NCBI GenBank assembly: GCA_902806595.1
Contig: CADCXC010000011.1
Coordinates: 372,001-436,000, forward strand
Origin: Pyrenopolyporus hunteri
Lineage: Eukaryota; Ascomycota; Sordariomycetes; Xylariales; Hypoxylaceae
Reading direction: 5' to 3'
DNA length: 64,000 nucleotides
Part shown: positions 30,914 through 43,919 of the stretch, piece by piece
Position numbering within the stretch: position 1 is the first letter of the stretch
Layout: every line of letters begins with the position of its first letter
Program-made: the position numbers and the translations under genes
Notes under the pieces: generated by a model
The model's database searches: none
Seen by the model: only the letters and a program-made list of their open reading frames with translations
What the model was told of the DNA's origin: nothing

Positions 30914-33900
30914 AGAGAAGACCTAATGCAACATATATAGCAGGGATTCTTATATTATATCGTACTGTTCACTAGATATGTCCACCTAGGATTGAAGGAC
31001 AATCTCGGAGGCATAGTCTCGATACCACGCAGGCGGGCTATGACCAGCTAGGGTTATATCGACCTTCCATTATATGATAGAAGAAGGTTCAAGATACCAA
31101 TTCTTTGACGATGAGAGAGGCGATTGTTTTCCTCAAAACCGACCCGAGCATCTTGAATTATCACTTCGCTGAACCCAAAGGGCGGGGCACGAGCGCGCTC
31201 GGACGTGGTATTAAGCCACCCAGCTTTTCCTCAAGTCGCTTCGTGCTCTTAGCCACGGAAACGATAAGCCCCCAGAAATCGCAAGGCCCGACCGACTCTT
31301 TAAGGCGGCATTCTCTATTCAATCGATAATACCACTGATATTAATCGTCATATTTAAAGGGATTGGGTGGAGCCCTGCTGTGCCCCCCTCTCTCAGGGTC
31401 TCCCAGCTGGGCGAATGATGCACTCGCATTCCGATTGCGGACAACTTACACAGCTCCATGATAAGGCACCGGAATACCCGAAGAGGATAATTGCCCTTGG
31501 TTCATCTTTAGCTGTCACGACGCGGTTAATCTAGGAGCAAGCTTGTCTAGAAGCGCGATTCTGGTTATATATTTATTTACGTCTATACAGGCGCTCGAAA
31601 TTAATCTCGACCCCACGTTACGAGGCGTCCGGTGGTTCGACGAATAATGGATGGTTGATTGGTTGAACAGATGCCTGGGAGCCGATGACTCTTACGACGC
31701 CTCATCACACATTCCTATAGCATACGTGAACAATACCCCAATGTGTTATCCAAAGCGTAAAAGAGATCGCAGAGTATCTACTAAAGAGATGGGTAAAATT
31801 ATATTTGTCTAATTCGCGCGGTTCTGGACCCTGGCGGGGGCTGCTCAAAAATGATCCTCGACACCTAGCTTAGGTGATCTTGGCGAGTATCCAGTCGTTT
31901 GGCAGATCTAAGATTCTGGTAGTCGCCCCTAGCTAGCTTCAATCGGCGTAGAGAAGATGCCATCTATAAATACCTCTCACCTTATTCCTATGAAAGTTAC
32001 CGTCTCAGAGCGTTAATAGCTTAGGTCACTTAGGAACTTGGGCTGTTCATTAAAAGTGTCAGGGATACATCTCGTATAAGGTGGGGAGATACCTAGCACT
32101 AAGTACGGGGTAATAAGATTCTCAGACATATTGATGATGTTTGGGAAAATTCGACTTAGACACGGGGGAATATTCCTATGTATTATTGTTAAAGGCGTTA
32201 TACGTCTGACCGCTTCATAGCAAAGGTCCAAGATTGCAATATGAGCTACACTTCCTTAAGACATTTATATCATCCTTTTAGAGGCATCGTTTTAGCGTTA
32301 CCATAATCTTTACTATCATTCTGTAAATTTGCCGTCGTTTTCTAAACGGAAAATTGTGACGAGAAGGAAAATTGAATATCCGCAGAGCTCGGCTGGGAGT
32401 AGGTAATGTTAGGTAACCCGCGGGTCGGACCGGATCCATCCCGTTGAATGGTTTGGTTCAAATCCGGCCGAACGGAGCCCCACCCATTTTCCGGGGAAAT
32501 CTGGACCGCGGTCGAAAGCAGGGCTGGGCCTCTTGGATTACATATGTTATCATTGTCCCGGTTCTACCCGATGCTGCCTTACGTACTGCGACAGGAGGAA
32601 TTAGGCCCCCCCAGAGCTGACTGTTAGCGCCTGTTAGTGCTGAATGACCTCATGAAACGACATTTTTTAATCCCGTGACGCTGATTCGAGGATTCGAAAC
32701 CAACTACGAGGCCTCTGATTTGTCTAAGCGTTGATCTTGGAGAATGCTTATTGGACAATTGGCTTATAACCCCCCGGAATATGACATTACAAGTAGACTT
32801 CACGTGGTCTTCCAAAATTTCTCGTAAAATTTCAATTTGGGGTATCATTCATTACGTTAAGGGGGTGGGTAGGGGGATTGAAGGCATCGTGATCTAGGTC
32901 CTCCACTATGGCTTGGGCGATTCGCAGTTTACGTAACGAAACTAATCTAAGAACTCCATAGGACTTATCTTTTCTTGGTTCTGTGAAACGTCGTCATAAT
33001 GATATCCGACTAGGACCCAGCGAATTTCTAAAGGACCGGAAGATTTCGGAACGTCTGGTAATCTACTTATCACAATTATGGGTGAACTTCGGTAGGGCCA
33101 TGGGATGATAGGGGCGAGAAATGTCTTACATAGGAATGCAAAAAGGAAAAAAAAGGAAAGAGGTAAAAAAAAAAAAAAAAAAAACATGCAGCGGAACGAA
33201 AGGCAGAGTTGCGAATCGCGTGTTCGGCGTAGATATGCGATGCAAGGGCGATTGCGCGGTGCGCGTCGAGCCGCGTCTGTAGATCTTGGCGGCTGGAAAG
33301 ACCTTACCCAAGTACCGAGTGATCTCCATGCAGGGTTGGATTGATGGAAAGACTCGGGTCGCTATTCGTGTACGTGAGTACCTGAGGTACCTACCTGAGG
33401 TACCTACACACGCAGGGGCCGTTATCGACGACTTCCCAAATACTTAATCAGAGGACATCATTTCTACGAGTTTCGGCCAATGGTAATGTTACATACTTCA
33501 ATGCGAGTTTACATGTTTCGGTATGAAAATCTCGGAATATCAAGGACTCATGAGTCCAGACGTCGATCTACCGGTGGGAACATGTGAAAGCCGCATTATG
33601 ATGAGCAGAAACGGAATACCCTATCAACTGTGATAAGCGTTATCAGGGACAGCTCCGATAATGCTTGAACATGAACGCGAACGTTCCAATTTAAGACCGT
33701 TCGTTTTAGTTTCCACAAACATGTAATTACAACCGAAGCAACTTCGTACCTTCGTGTGTGGATTGCGGTACTATAAGAGAGGTACCTGATGAAATAGAAA
33801 TTTAAAAAATGATTGGAAATTTCCTGCGTCTCATCTGACTATACGTCGGCCCTTGGTTATTTTACGTCATGTTCCCGTTACGTATTAACCCTAGATTTCC

Positions 33901-34914
33901 GAGGTTCTTGAAGGCATCGTGGTCTTCCCCTTGCCCCTGTCAACGTACGGGGTTTACCCTTTCCGTAATAGGTCGCCCCTCTGCGGGGCGTAAGGAAATA
34001 CGGGGAAGTACGTATCGATACCCCGCTGTCCCGTTTGCCGTTTTTCTCCAACTTCCATTTCCCCTAAACTCATATGTGATTTTCCTTCTCGTGTACATAC
34101 ATCCCATTATCCCATTGGAACTTCCTTTACACAGTCGTAGCAGCAATATAGACAAGATAATTTCCTGGAATGGCCTGATCGGCTTCAGTTACTCGGATCA
34201 AGAAAAGCCAATGCAAGCGTAATGTCGTACTACCCTACGTAGATCCTGATGTACGTGCGACGAAAACGATGGGTAAAGTCCCAGGCCGACAGCCTATAAC
34301 CCTTGGTGAAAATATTTGACGGGTGCAGGACCGTTGCAAGGATTCGAGAGGCTGAGGGAAAATACGGAATAGCACGATACCAGTCAAGGTCGATCGCACA
34401 TGACACCACACCACTTCCCGGTCAACCTCTCCCCAACTTCCGCCTCCTGGATGCTTGGTCCACCTAACCCTCCGCCTTGCCCACGATCTTTGACGGTTAT
34501 GCGCTACGCTACGCTACGCTACGCCACGCCACAAGATCCTTGTTGCGGTACCGAGACAGCAGGACAAAGGAAGAGCCCTGTTCAGCTTGCCTTTCCCGAT
34601 GATGCAGGGAGGCTCGCTCCGGTTTGAATTCGTGCCTCTGTGCCTAATCAATGACAACGACGGTGCTAGCCAGTGGAATGTCTCGATCCAGTTTCCCCAT
34701 CTCCACACCTTCCGTCTCCCCTATATATCCTCGGGTCTGGTCCATGACTAGCAGACCGAAATTTTACCTTAAGTTTAGCTGCATTGCCGGCGTATCGTCC
34801 ACTGCCCCATTTAATGAAATTAGATATCGATATTCCCCGTTTGTCTTCGGCTTCCATTATCCCTTTATCTGCTACAATCCACTTCCTTCCCGAAACTTGT
34901 CGAGTTTAAGAACC
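30914..34914. other. Gene-poor stretch and PEP carboxykinase promoter
   Basis: About 4 kb with no supported gene. Contents: poly(A) at 33165-33184, palindromic CCTGAGGTAC repeats at 33381-33405, a GCTAC pentamer repeat at 34502-34528, and a pyrimidine-rich segment with TATATA at 34722-34727 ahead of the PEP carboxykinase ATG, which looks like a fungal core promoter. Confidence 0.5.
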
Positions 34915-37680
34915 ATGGCCGACCCAGTTGTCAGAACCGCTTCTCCCTACACTGATCCCACAGTTAAGGGTCCCAAGTCTCAGCAGCTCTCTACCGGTCA
35001 CTCCCATTCTCTTCTCCAATATCACAAAAGTAAGCTGGTCCCGACAGGCGGAGGAGGACAGCGTGTTATTCTCATCCCAGAGGCACCAGAGAGCTAACAA
35101 TGACCTTAGTGATTCCTAGCAACAAAGTCAACAAGACGGCTCTTCACCCTGGTGGTGTAGAGTAAGTGACCTATACCCCTTGAATTATGAGTAAGAGTCA
35201 ACGCCTAACGATTATCGTTTGTAGGCCCCACCATGAAAGGGAACACACCGAGTTAGGTACGAAACGAAGCCTTGGATTTGAATTTCCCGGGATAGCGTTC
35301 CTATCCTTTGTTCGCTAAGCCGCTGACACCCGATACAGAAGAAGAGCTACACGAGAAGGCACACATCGACTATGACAGAGTCGCCATCGTGAGTCGGGAC
35401 GACCCCAAGCGCATTGCTGGGACTTCAGCTAACAAGACATAGATTCCGAACCCATCAGTTCCCGCCTTGTACGAAGATGCTCTTGTAAGAGGACCCCTTA
35501 ACCCGGGTCACGCGACCAACTTCGTAACTCGTACTGACGTGTCGTAAAGGTTTACGAGATGGGTTCGGCCATAGCATCGAGCGGTGCGTTGACTGCCTAC
35601 TCTGGAGCGAAGACTGGGCGTTCACCCTCGGATAAGAGGATTGTCAAGGAGCCGTCATCAGAGAAAGATATCTGGTAAGGATTCTCGTCCCAATACATGC
35701 GCCATGAGATCACGGAAGGTTAACTAATTCTCTTACAGGTGGGGACCCGTTAACAAGCCAATGGCTCCTGAGGTAAGAGGCCAATCGTCATGATTATTTT
35801 ACCTCCCAATTATTGTCGTCAAGCACATCTCCATCCCTCATCATGATCAGGCGAGTTATGCGATGATTGAGACAATCCTTCGTGCTCTCGATTTTGGGTT
35901 GACTATGACGATTCTTTGCGTCACAGGCTTCCATTCTTCTTCGAGACTAACTATTGCATTTACCTATTGGTCGAATGCTACCCCAATTGCCTAGCTCTGG
36001 GCTGAATCACGCACCTTTCGAGAAGTCTCGTGGTGTCTGGCCTAGACTCGAGAGTTAGACATTACCCCTGTCATTGGCGTCATCCAAGACGCGCTACCCC
36101 GGGCAGTTCGGCCCAGATCCGGCAATAGACTGCACCCCGCCTGTCCGCCCTTCCACAAACCCGGGATAATTTTCAGCCCCACCGGATATTCATGTGTTCC
36201 AATTTTTTCCTTGGTCTCGATTTGGGTTTTGTTGCGATGGACCAGTAGCGGCTAACGCGAGGGTCACTCCTTGAATCTAGGTCTGGAAAATCAACCGCGA
36301 ACGTGCAGTTGACTATTTGAACACTCGAACGCGAATCTACGTCGTCGATGGTTACGCCGGCTGGGATGAGAAATACCGAATCCGTGTTCGCGTCATCTGC
36401 GCCCGCGCCTATCATGCTTTGTTCATGCGCAACATGCTCATCCGCCCTTCGCGGGAGGAGCTCCAGCACTTCCACCCCGACTACACCATCTACAATGCCG
36501 GCAGCTTCCCGGCTAACCGATATACCGAAGGGATGACCTCGGGAACTTCCGTCGCCATTAACTTTGCCGAGAAGGAGATGGTCATTCTCGGTACCGAGTA
36601 TGCCGGAGAAATGAAGAAGGGTGTCTTCACCGTCTTGTTCTACGAGATGCCCATCAAGCACAACGTCCTCACCCTTCACTCGTCGGCGAACGAGGGTAAG
36701 AATGGTGATGTCACGCTTTTCTTCGGCCTTTCCGGTACTGGTAAGACTACTCTGTCTGCCGATCCTAACCGAGCTCTGATTGGCGACGACGAGCATTGCT
36801 GGAGCGAGCGGGGCGTTTTCAACATCGAGGGCGGCTGTTATGCCAAATGCATCGGTCTCTCGGCCGAGAAGGAGCCAGATATTTTCAACGCCATCCGTTT
36901 CGGTTCCGTACTGGAGAACGTCGTGTTCGACCAGGAAACCAGAGAAGTCGATTACGACGATGCTACCCTTACCGAGAACACGAGATGGTGAGTTAAGCCT
37001 TGTGATGCGGTGTTAGTAAGCGTGAAGCTAACAATACTTGTAGCGCGTACCCAATCGAGTACATCAACAACGCCAAGATTCCCTGCCTATCAGAGAACCA
37101 CCCTAGCAACATCATTCTGCTGACTTGCGATGCGCGTGGCGTATTGCCGCCGATATCAAAGCTCAACAGGGCCCAGACCATGTTCCACTTCATCTCCGGC
37201 TACACCTCCAAGATGGCTGGAACTGAGGACGGTGTAACGGAACCTCAAGCCACATTCTCGTCTTGCTTCGCCCAACCCTTCCTAGCCCTCCACCCCATGA
37301 GATACGCCAAGATGTTGGCGGACAAGATAGAAAAGCACTCGGCCAACGCCTGGCTCCTCAACACCGGCTGGGTCGGTGCCGGCTACGTCCACGGCGGCAA
37401 GCGATGCCCGCTCAAGTACACTCGCGCAATTCTCGACGCGATTCACTCCGGAGAGTTGGCCAAGGTCGAGTACGAGACGTACGATGTCTTCAACCTCCAG
37501 GTGCCCAAGACCTGCCCCGGTGTGCCTACGGAGCTGCTTAACCCGAAGACGGCCTGGACCGCGGGTGCAGACAGCTTCAACCAGGAGGTGAAGAAACTCG
37601 GCGCATTGTTCATCGAGAACTTCAAGAAGTATGATTCGGAAGCCACCGACGACGTGAAGGCAGCGGGTCCAGTCATTTAA
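34915..37680 (+). CDS. Phosphoenolpyruvate carboxykinase (ATP)
   Basis: Nine exons: 34915-35029, 35110-35161, 35225-35256, 35339-35388, 35443-35484, 35550-35674, 35739-35772, 36281-36987, 37044-37680; 597 residues, all phases close. The enzyme converts oxaloacetate and ATP to PEP and CO2, the committed step of gluconeogenesis (fungal acuF/acu-6). Visible: TAYSGAKTGRSPSDKRIV, NAGSFPANRYTEGMTSGTS, kinase P-loop GLSGTGKT at 299-306, metal/ATP residues in LIGDDEHCWSERGVFNIEGG, and the late TGWVGAGYVHGGKRCPLKYTR. Introns 1-6 and 8 are 55-82 bases long, but intron 7 (35773-36280) is 508 bases. The gene is preceded by a CT-rich promoter with TATATA. Carbon-source control is expected but no specific site is claimed. 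Confidence 0.96.
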
Positions 37681-38701
37681 AAGCAAGGCGCTTCGCGGCA
37701 TCTTTGAGTTTTTGAGTTTTTTTTTGAGTTTTTTTTTTTTTATTCGCTTTAATTACCCGAAGTTAGGAGTTCAGCATCTTTGGCATTGGTTTCTGGGGCA
37801 CAACACGCGTCTGTAGAATGACGATTACCACAACGATGATCGGTACATGCGATACACCGGACGCAAAAAGACGGGACGCAGAGCACTTTTAAGCCGGCAA
37901 GGGGCCGGCCGTATAGATTGAATGCGAGGATACCGAACGATTGCTCGCGGCGGACGAATGCCCGCCCGCCTGCGTGGGGTGTTCTCCATTAGGGAAGCGC
38001 AATCAAAACTTAGACAAGTTTTATTTTAAATCTAAAAGAGTTAGGATGTGATAATTAAGAAGCTATCCATTAGTCAAAACCTGAATTGCCTCGGTGATTT
38101 CGTAGTTGACACCATAAGAATATGCCGGTTACCATATAGCAGCTACCTACCTAGGTAGCCAGGTAGTTATAGGGGATATAGTCGTAAACTCGATCCTTCA
38201 ATAGCTTCAATAGCTAACAGAGAAAGCAGGTAATCAGTAGTTGGGAAGGAGATTCGAAGTCAAAACCGAGATCCGTGGCTGGTATGAGATAATTATCGGG
38301 ATTGGTTGTCTCGGGTACATGTACGTGTAGCAAACATCTGGGGTACATGTAGGGCGTCGGCCTATCGATAAGAAATAGGTACCACGCGCAGTGGAATGGA
38401 CAGGGGTCACAACGTGGGAAATAAACCATACACCGTAATATCCTCGCCAATTTTGCCTATCCCCATACGGTGTAGGGTGGTACCCAAACGGCCCTAGGAA
38501 CAAATAACGTAATCCAACGGCTGAAGTGGGATGGATGGGGTGACACCAAGTGACAACGTCCCGCCAATATTATTCCATTCCATTCGCATCTTTCATCTTT
38601 CGTAGGGACGCGACATAATCATAATACTTATATGCCTTCCGACGCGGAGGATGGAATATATCTTCTGATGAACTTAGGCCGAGGATGACAACCTGCCCAA
38701 G
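37681..38701. other. Intergenic between PEP carboxykinase and PAN2
   Basis: Contains a T-rich tract (37711-37742) after the PEPCK stop, probably 3' UTR, and a palindromic CTACCTACCTAGGTAG segment at 38143-38158. No gene seen. Confidence 0.5.
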
Positions 38702-41700
38702 ATGGACGGAGATTGGGACGAGGTGAGCATGCCGCGAACCCCACGATCATTAATTTGCCTTCAATCGCGAGAAATCGACACCCAGATCCAACCCGCTATG
38801 GGAGGGGTGAACCTTTGCCCTTACCAAGATCCGCCCACGTCGTGAAGGATCTATGAATACCTCTCAATTGAGGCACGCCCGTACTGACGTTATTCTCCCC
38901 ATGCAGGTTGCGCGCATACCTTTCCCACCACCCGGTCTCCGGGCCATGCCCACGCCCGTCACCGTCCTAGCCTTCGACACTAGTCAAGAACTCCTATGGA
39001 CCGGCAACGAATACGTACGAGCGACCTCCCGTCTAACCCTTCTAGCCGCTGTCACCCTGTAGCCGTGCTGATAGCTAGTGTAGGGGCGCGTCTCCTCTTT
39101 CTATGGTACAAAACTGCAGCCTTACACGTCCTTCAAGGCCCATACCTCACAAGATGGGCCCGTCCGGCAGATACTCTTTAACGACAAGGGAGTCATTGTC
39201 CTCGGCTCCCGTGGCGTGCATATGGCCTCGAGAAGAGGTCCTCCTCTGTGGTCAATTAGGTGGGGCTTCTCTCTCGATCTCTCTCGATCTCTCTCGATCC
39301 TGAAGAGGCTTACTGTATGGATTGCTTACAGCGGATAATACAGGCATGAGGACATGTCGGAGCTGCGGTGTATGAGTTTCACATCGAAGGGCACTGCTGA
39401 GATATTAGTTGCTGGGGAACAGGATAAGATGTTCGTTATAGACACCAACAAGGGCGAGATCTCGAAACAGGTGCGACCCATGGATTCGCGAAGACATGAG
39501 AGGGTATCACTAATATATTCTTCTTTAGGTGACGACGGAACATAAATATATCATCATGAGAAGAAGTCGATATATATGCGCCGCGACACCCACCGGCGCC
39601 GTCCACATCATCGACTCACTCAACTTCCAGGTCATCAAGATCTGGAATGCGCATACCGCCGCAATCAACGACATGGATGCGCAACACGACTTCATCGTTA
39701 CCTGCGGATACTCCATGAGGCACGGCGGTAACTATATGCCCGACCCGTTCGTTAACGTTTTTGATCTAAAGAATATGGTTTCTATGTCCCCTATTCCGTT
39801 CCCGGCTGGCGCTGCTTATGTTCGGATGCATCCTCGCATGTCGACAACGAGTATTGTTATGTCTCAGATCGGACAAATGCACGTAGTAGATCTCATGAAT
39901 CCTAACACCAGTAACGTACGCCAAGCGAACAGCTTGTCTTACTTTTCGATGATAGAAATCGCCTCCTCAGGCGAGGCGATTGCCCTCGCGGACGGCGATT
40001 GTTTTATACACCTCTGGGGCTCGCCTAACAAGATTCACTTTGCTGAATTCCCTACACCCATAGAAACCGCCGATTCCGGGACGGGGCCCCGAGTCGAGTT
40101 TGATACTCCTGATACGTAAGGGAAGCCAAGTGAAGATGTAGCGTTCCTTGCTGACGTTGTACTAGTCCGCTGAGCTCTGTCGGTATGCCGTACTATAGAG
40201 AAGTACTGCTGTCGGCGTGGCCAAGCAACATGGTAACAGAAGTTGGGGCTCCTCCTGTCAAAATCGATCCGCAGTTTCTAGCAACGCTTCAGGAGAGGGA
40301 TTGGGGTTACTATGGCAAGAATACACGCCCATTGCGAAGGAACCAAGTTGAAGACACACGGAATACCGAAAGCCCACAGAGCTCTCTGAAGCCCCCCAAG
40401 TTCTTAAGCGAAAAGGCGAGAGAAGCCGCCAAGTCCCCCGCAGGGACGCCAGCTCCTGAGGAGGTTGTGCCTGAGATTCCCCAGATTCTACAGGACACTA
40501 AGCTCGAAAGCCTCAAAATCGAGGTTCCCGAATCGTATCGGAATATCGAAATAAAGTATAGCAAGTTCGGGATCGACGATTTCGATTTCGGGTAGGCTAA
40601 TTCGACCCCATCTACAGAACTACGCTAATAGAGAACCCAGTTACTTCAATAAAACCCAGTATTCTGGTTTACAGAATCATATCGTGAACGCCTACGCAAA
40701 TCCGCTGTTGCAGGTCATGCATTATACCCCCTTGATCCGAAATATTGCTCTCCAACATGCGGCAACAGCCTGTGTCGACGAGCTGTGCCTCCTCTGCGAG
40801 TTGGGATTCCTCTTCGACATGCTCTATAAAGCGGAAGGAGAGGCGTGCCAAGCATCCAATTTCACCAAAACACTTAGTTATCACTCCGACGGCAAGTTAT
40901 TACCACATTTTCCGTCTACGACCTATCAACTAATTTTCATTAGCCGGCAAGTTGGGCCTACTCGAGGAAGAACCGCACGCGTCCAGGACCATTATGGTGC
41001 AGCAGTTGACTCGGTTTCTCCTCAGGCAAATGACCCAGAATTATAGTCTAATGGCCCAAAACCCCCAGTCTTATTCTCCAGACGCACCACGTCCCGGAGC
41101 ACTCGAAGAGGTAAGTTTACTTTGCGTATAACCCCGGGCGTCGTTAACCGAAGAATACAGCTATTTCAAACTTCCGCGACCAGCTCTATCCGCTGCATGA
41201 ATTGTCGAAGCGAGACTACAAAAGCGGACCACACAATGGTAAACGAGTTGATGTATCCGCAGAACGTACGCGCAACCAATTTCTACTATTTTAACATCAA
41301 GAGCTAACCGTATTAGAAATCCGGTCATCGAAACCCAAGAATACGAGGGACCACGTTCTCCCAGGTACTGAAGATGAGCGTGGAGAGAGAGACCACCAAC
41401 AAAGGATGGTGTAATAACTGCCATAGGTACCAGACATTAGCCACGCGAAAAACAATACACAGAATACCTAGCGTATTAATGCTCGCGACCGCAATTAACA
41501 ACAATGATCACCGGCGGCTCTGGGCGACCCCTGGATGGTTGCCGGAAGAGATTGGCGTTATAGTAGACAATGGTCAATTCTTCTGTTACGAAGGAGAAGA
41601 CCTCAAGTTGCACTTGCAGCGAGGGATTCATAATATCACGGTATACTCTTTGACCGGTCTCGCCGTCAATATCGAGGGTGGCCAGCAACAGCGCTCCCAC

Positions 41701-42887
41701 CTTGTGGCCATGGCAAACAGTAAGCTTCCGTAGTCCCTACGGGTCGACACGGGGAATAGGGGCTAACAAGGGTTTAGTTGCGCATTCCGCTCCGGTAGCT
41801 CCCGGCCAGAGCCAGTGGTATCTATTCAACGACTTCTACGTCAAACCGGTTCCGACTCAGGAAGCGTTGACATTCAACACGTCTTGGAAGACTCCGTCCG
41901 TCATCGCATACCAAATCAAAACCGCCAACAACGAACTCGACTCTACCTGGAAACAGAATCTGGACTCTAGACTACTTTACTTAGACCTTCAGTAAGTCTA
42001 TAGCCTGGTAGTCCGCGAAATTATGCTAACAGATTTGTAGACCCGATCGACCGGAGAAAACGTACAGGACTCTAGACAGGCAGACGGAGCCAGCTGGGCC
42101 GGACACAATTGTTGCTATCGACACAGAATTTGTCAAGATTTCTCAGCCGGAGGTAGAGATGCATTCAGACGGCGATTCTAAGATTATCCGACCGACCGTA
42201 CACGCCTTAGCCCGAACTTCCATTGTTCGAGGCGGAGGCATGGATGAAGGAGTCCCATTCATCGACGACTATATCACTATCAAGGAGAAGGTTGTCGACT
42301 ACTTGACTTCGTACTCCGGAATTACCCCCGAGGACCTGGATGCTACGGTAGCGCAGCAAAAGGGCCACAATCTCGTCCCGCTGAAGATTGCGTATAAGAA
42401 AATATGGATCCTCCTGAACCTGGGATGCAAATTCCTGGGCCACGGACTAAAGCAAGACTTCAGAGTGATTAATATACACGTACCGAAAGCGCAGGTCATC
42501 GACACAAGCGACCTGTTTTTCATCAAAGAGCGCTTGCGAAAGCTTAGTCTGCAGTTCCTCGCGCATACCCTCCTGAAAGAAGACATCCAGCAGAGTACGC
42601 ACGACTCGATCGAGGACGCCAGGACGGCGCTGAAGCTGTACCGAAAGTACCAGGAGTTCAAGGAGGCTGGCATCCTTGACGCCATGCTCCAGGAGATCTA
42701 TGCCAAAGGTGTCGCCTCTAACTTCAAGCCCCCGTCCAAGGTTGGCTCCGGCGGTGTCACCAGGACGGATACCCCGCCGGTGGAAGGAGGAATGGTGGTC
42801 GGGCCAGCCACGCCGTCTAGGAAGCCTGGGGTCCCTGTACCTGGAACGCCGGCGTCTGCGCCCGGAAAGATGTTTAACTTGAAATAG
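38702..42887 (+). CDS. pan2: PAN2, catalytic subunit of the PAN2-PAN3 deadenylase
   Basis: Twelve exons: 38702-38722, 38907-39014, 39084-39259, 39344-39470, 39529-40115, 40166-40591, 40641-40891, 40944-41110, 41161-41265, 41317-41719, 41778-41991, 42041-42887; 1,143 residues. It trims mRNA poly(A) tails in the cytoplasm. Order: WD40-like region (HEDMSELRCMSFTSKG, VHIIDSLNFQVIKIWNAH), linker that contacts PAN3, inactive ubiquitin-hydrolase-like domain (IRCMNCRSETTK, RYQTLATRKT), and an RNase T/DEDD exonuclease with IDTEF (Asp889, Glu891), LGHGLKQDF and HDSIEDA. Exon 1 encodes only MDGDWDE. Intron 7 (40892-40943) is best read as GC-AG: donor G|GCAAGT gives SDAGKLGLLEEE, matching the family; the only alternative GT donor is weak. 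Intron 3 has three CTCTCTCGAT units. Confidence 0.97.
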
Positions 42888-43919
42888 GACAGCGACTCGA
42901 GTACCATTGGCCAGGTAAAAATGTAGGTAGTTACCAGAACATGATGCGAATGTAGGAGAGCGAGGTCGGCTAGAAATGTTGAACCCTAAAAGGGTAGAAG
43001 GGGAGCCGCATCCTGTATGGTTGTATTGTGGCATCCAGACTCGGCGACAATTGCTTCTTCGCTTACAGTTTTCATGGAGCGCATTCTTAATGCGGTATCA
43101 TGGGCGCCTCTAATAGATGCGCTCGGCTTATACGTGGCGGAAGAGCGCGGGACGAAATGGGCACCGGTGGGACAACATGCATATGGGATCGCGTGACCCC
43201 TTTGCTTGCTCGTCGATTATGTCTTATGCTATTAGATAGACAGAAGAGTACTTAGAGTGATAAAAAGTCAGCCTCGCTAAAGCTGTTGTTCGTTACGTGT
43301 GACTTCCATGCCTCTTTCTTGGTTTTAATTCAAGTTCCCTCCTACTCATTGTGCTTACCAATGAAGAAATTGGAAATGAAATACTACCGAATACGATGTG
43401 GCGAGGAAATGAAGGTATAATGGTGGGAGGGCAAGACGTGACAGCTCGAGTCTGCCCAATGAAGATTATTAAAGCTCTAAAGACGATTCACTTGAAGGTA
43501 TATGAACAATCAAGGCTGCTTCTTTTTTCACAAGAGTCTTTTGAGTTATATCATACATAGGTCGGTACATACGATATGAGCCGGGTACGTGACCACCAAG
43601 GTTAAGTAGGTGGTAGGTAGGTCGGTATTTACCTAGATAGATGTACACAACCTGCGGGAATCCGCCATGTTATCGCCCTCTCCTTACGAGTCGTGCCATA
43701 TCGAGCCAACGGATTGTCGACTGGCATTTTCAAATAGCCATTGCATCTACCTCCCTAGCCCCTTTTCCCTCCCTCGCAGATTTTATACAGTGATCCATCC
43801 ATCCATCCATCCATCCATCCGCCTCCTACCAACTGACCACGTATTTCACCACCACCACCACCACCACCCAACCCGCAAGAAAAGATAAAAAACGGGGTGG
43901 GGAGTACACCTCACACCCC
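42888..43919. other. Convergent intergenic region with simple repeats
   Basis: Lies between PAN2 (+) and uS7m (-). A CATC array is at 43792-43820 and a CAC array at 43847-43868. No gene seen. Confidence 0.5.
43792..43868. repeat. CATC and CAC microsatellites
   Basis: About seven CATC units (43792-43820) and, 26 bases on, about seven CAC units (43847-43868). Confidence 0.85.

Noticed and set aside
32449..32475. GGTTCAAATCC resembling a tRNA B box
   Set aside because: The flanking bases do not form a T stem, and no A box, anticodon arm or acceptor stem can be built around it.
32624..32848. 74-codon minus-strand frame that might be a transposase relic
   Set aside because: No recognisable DDE or hAT motif and no terminal repeats; too weak to call.
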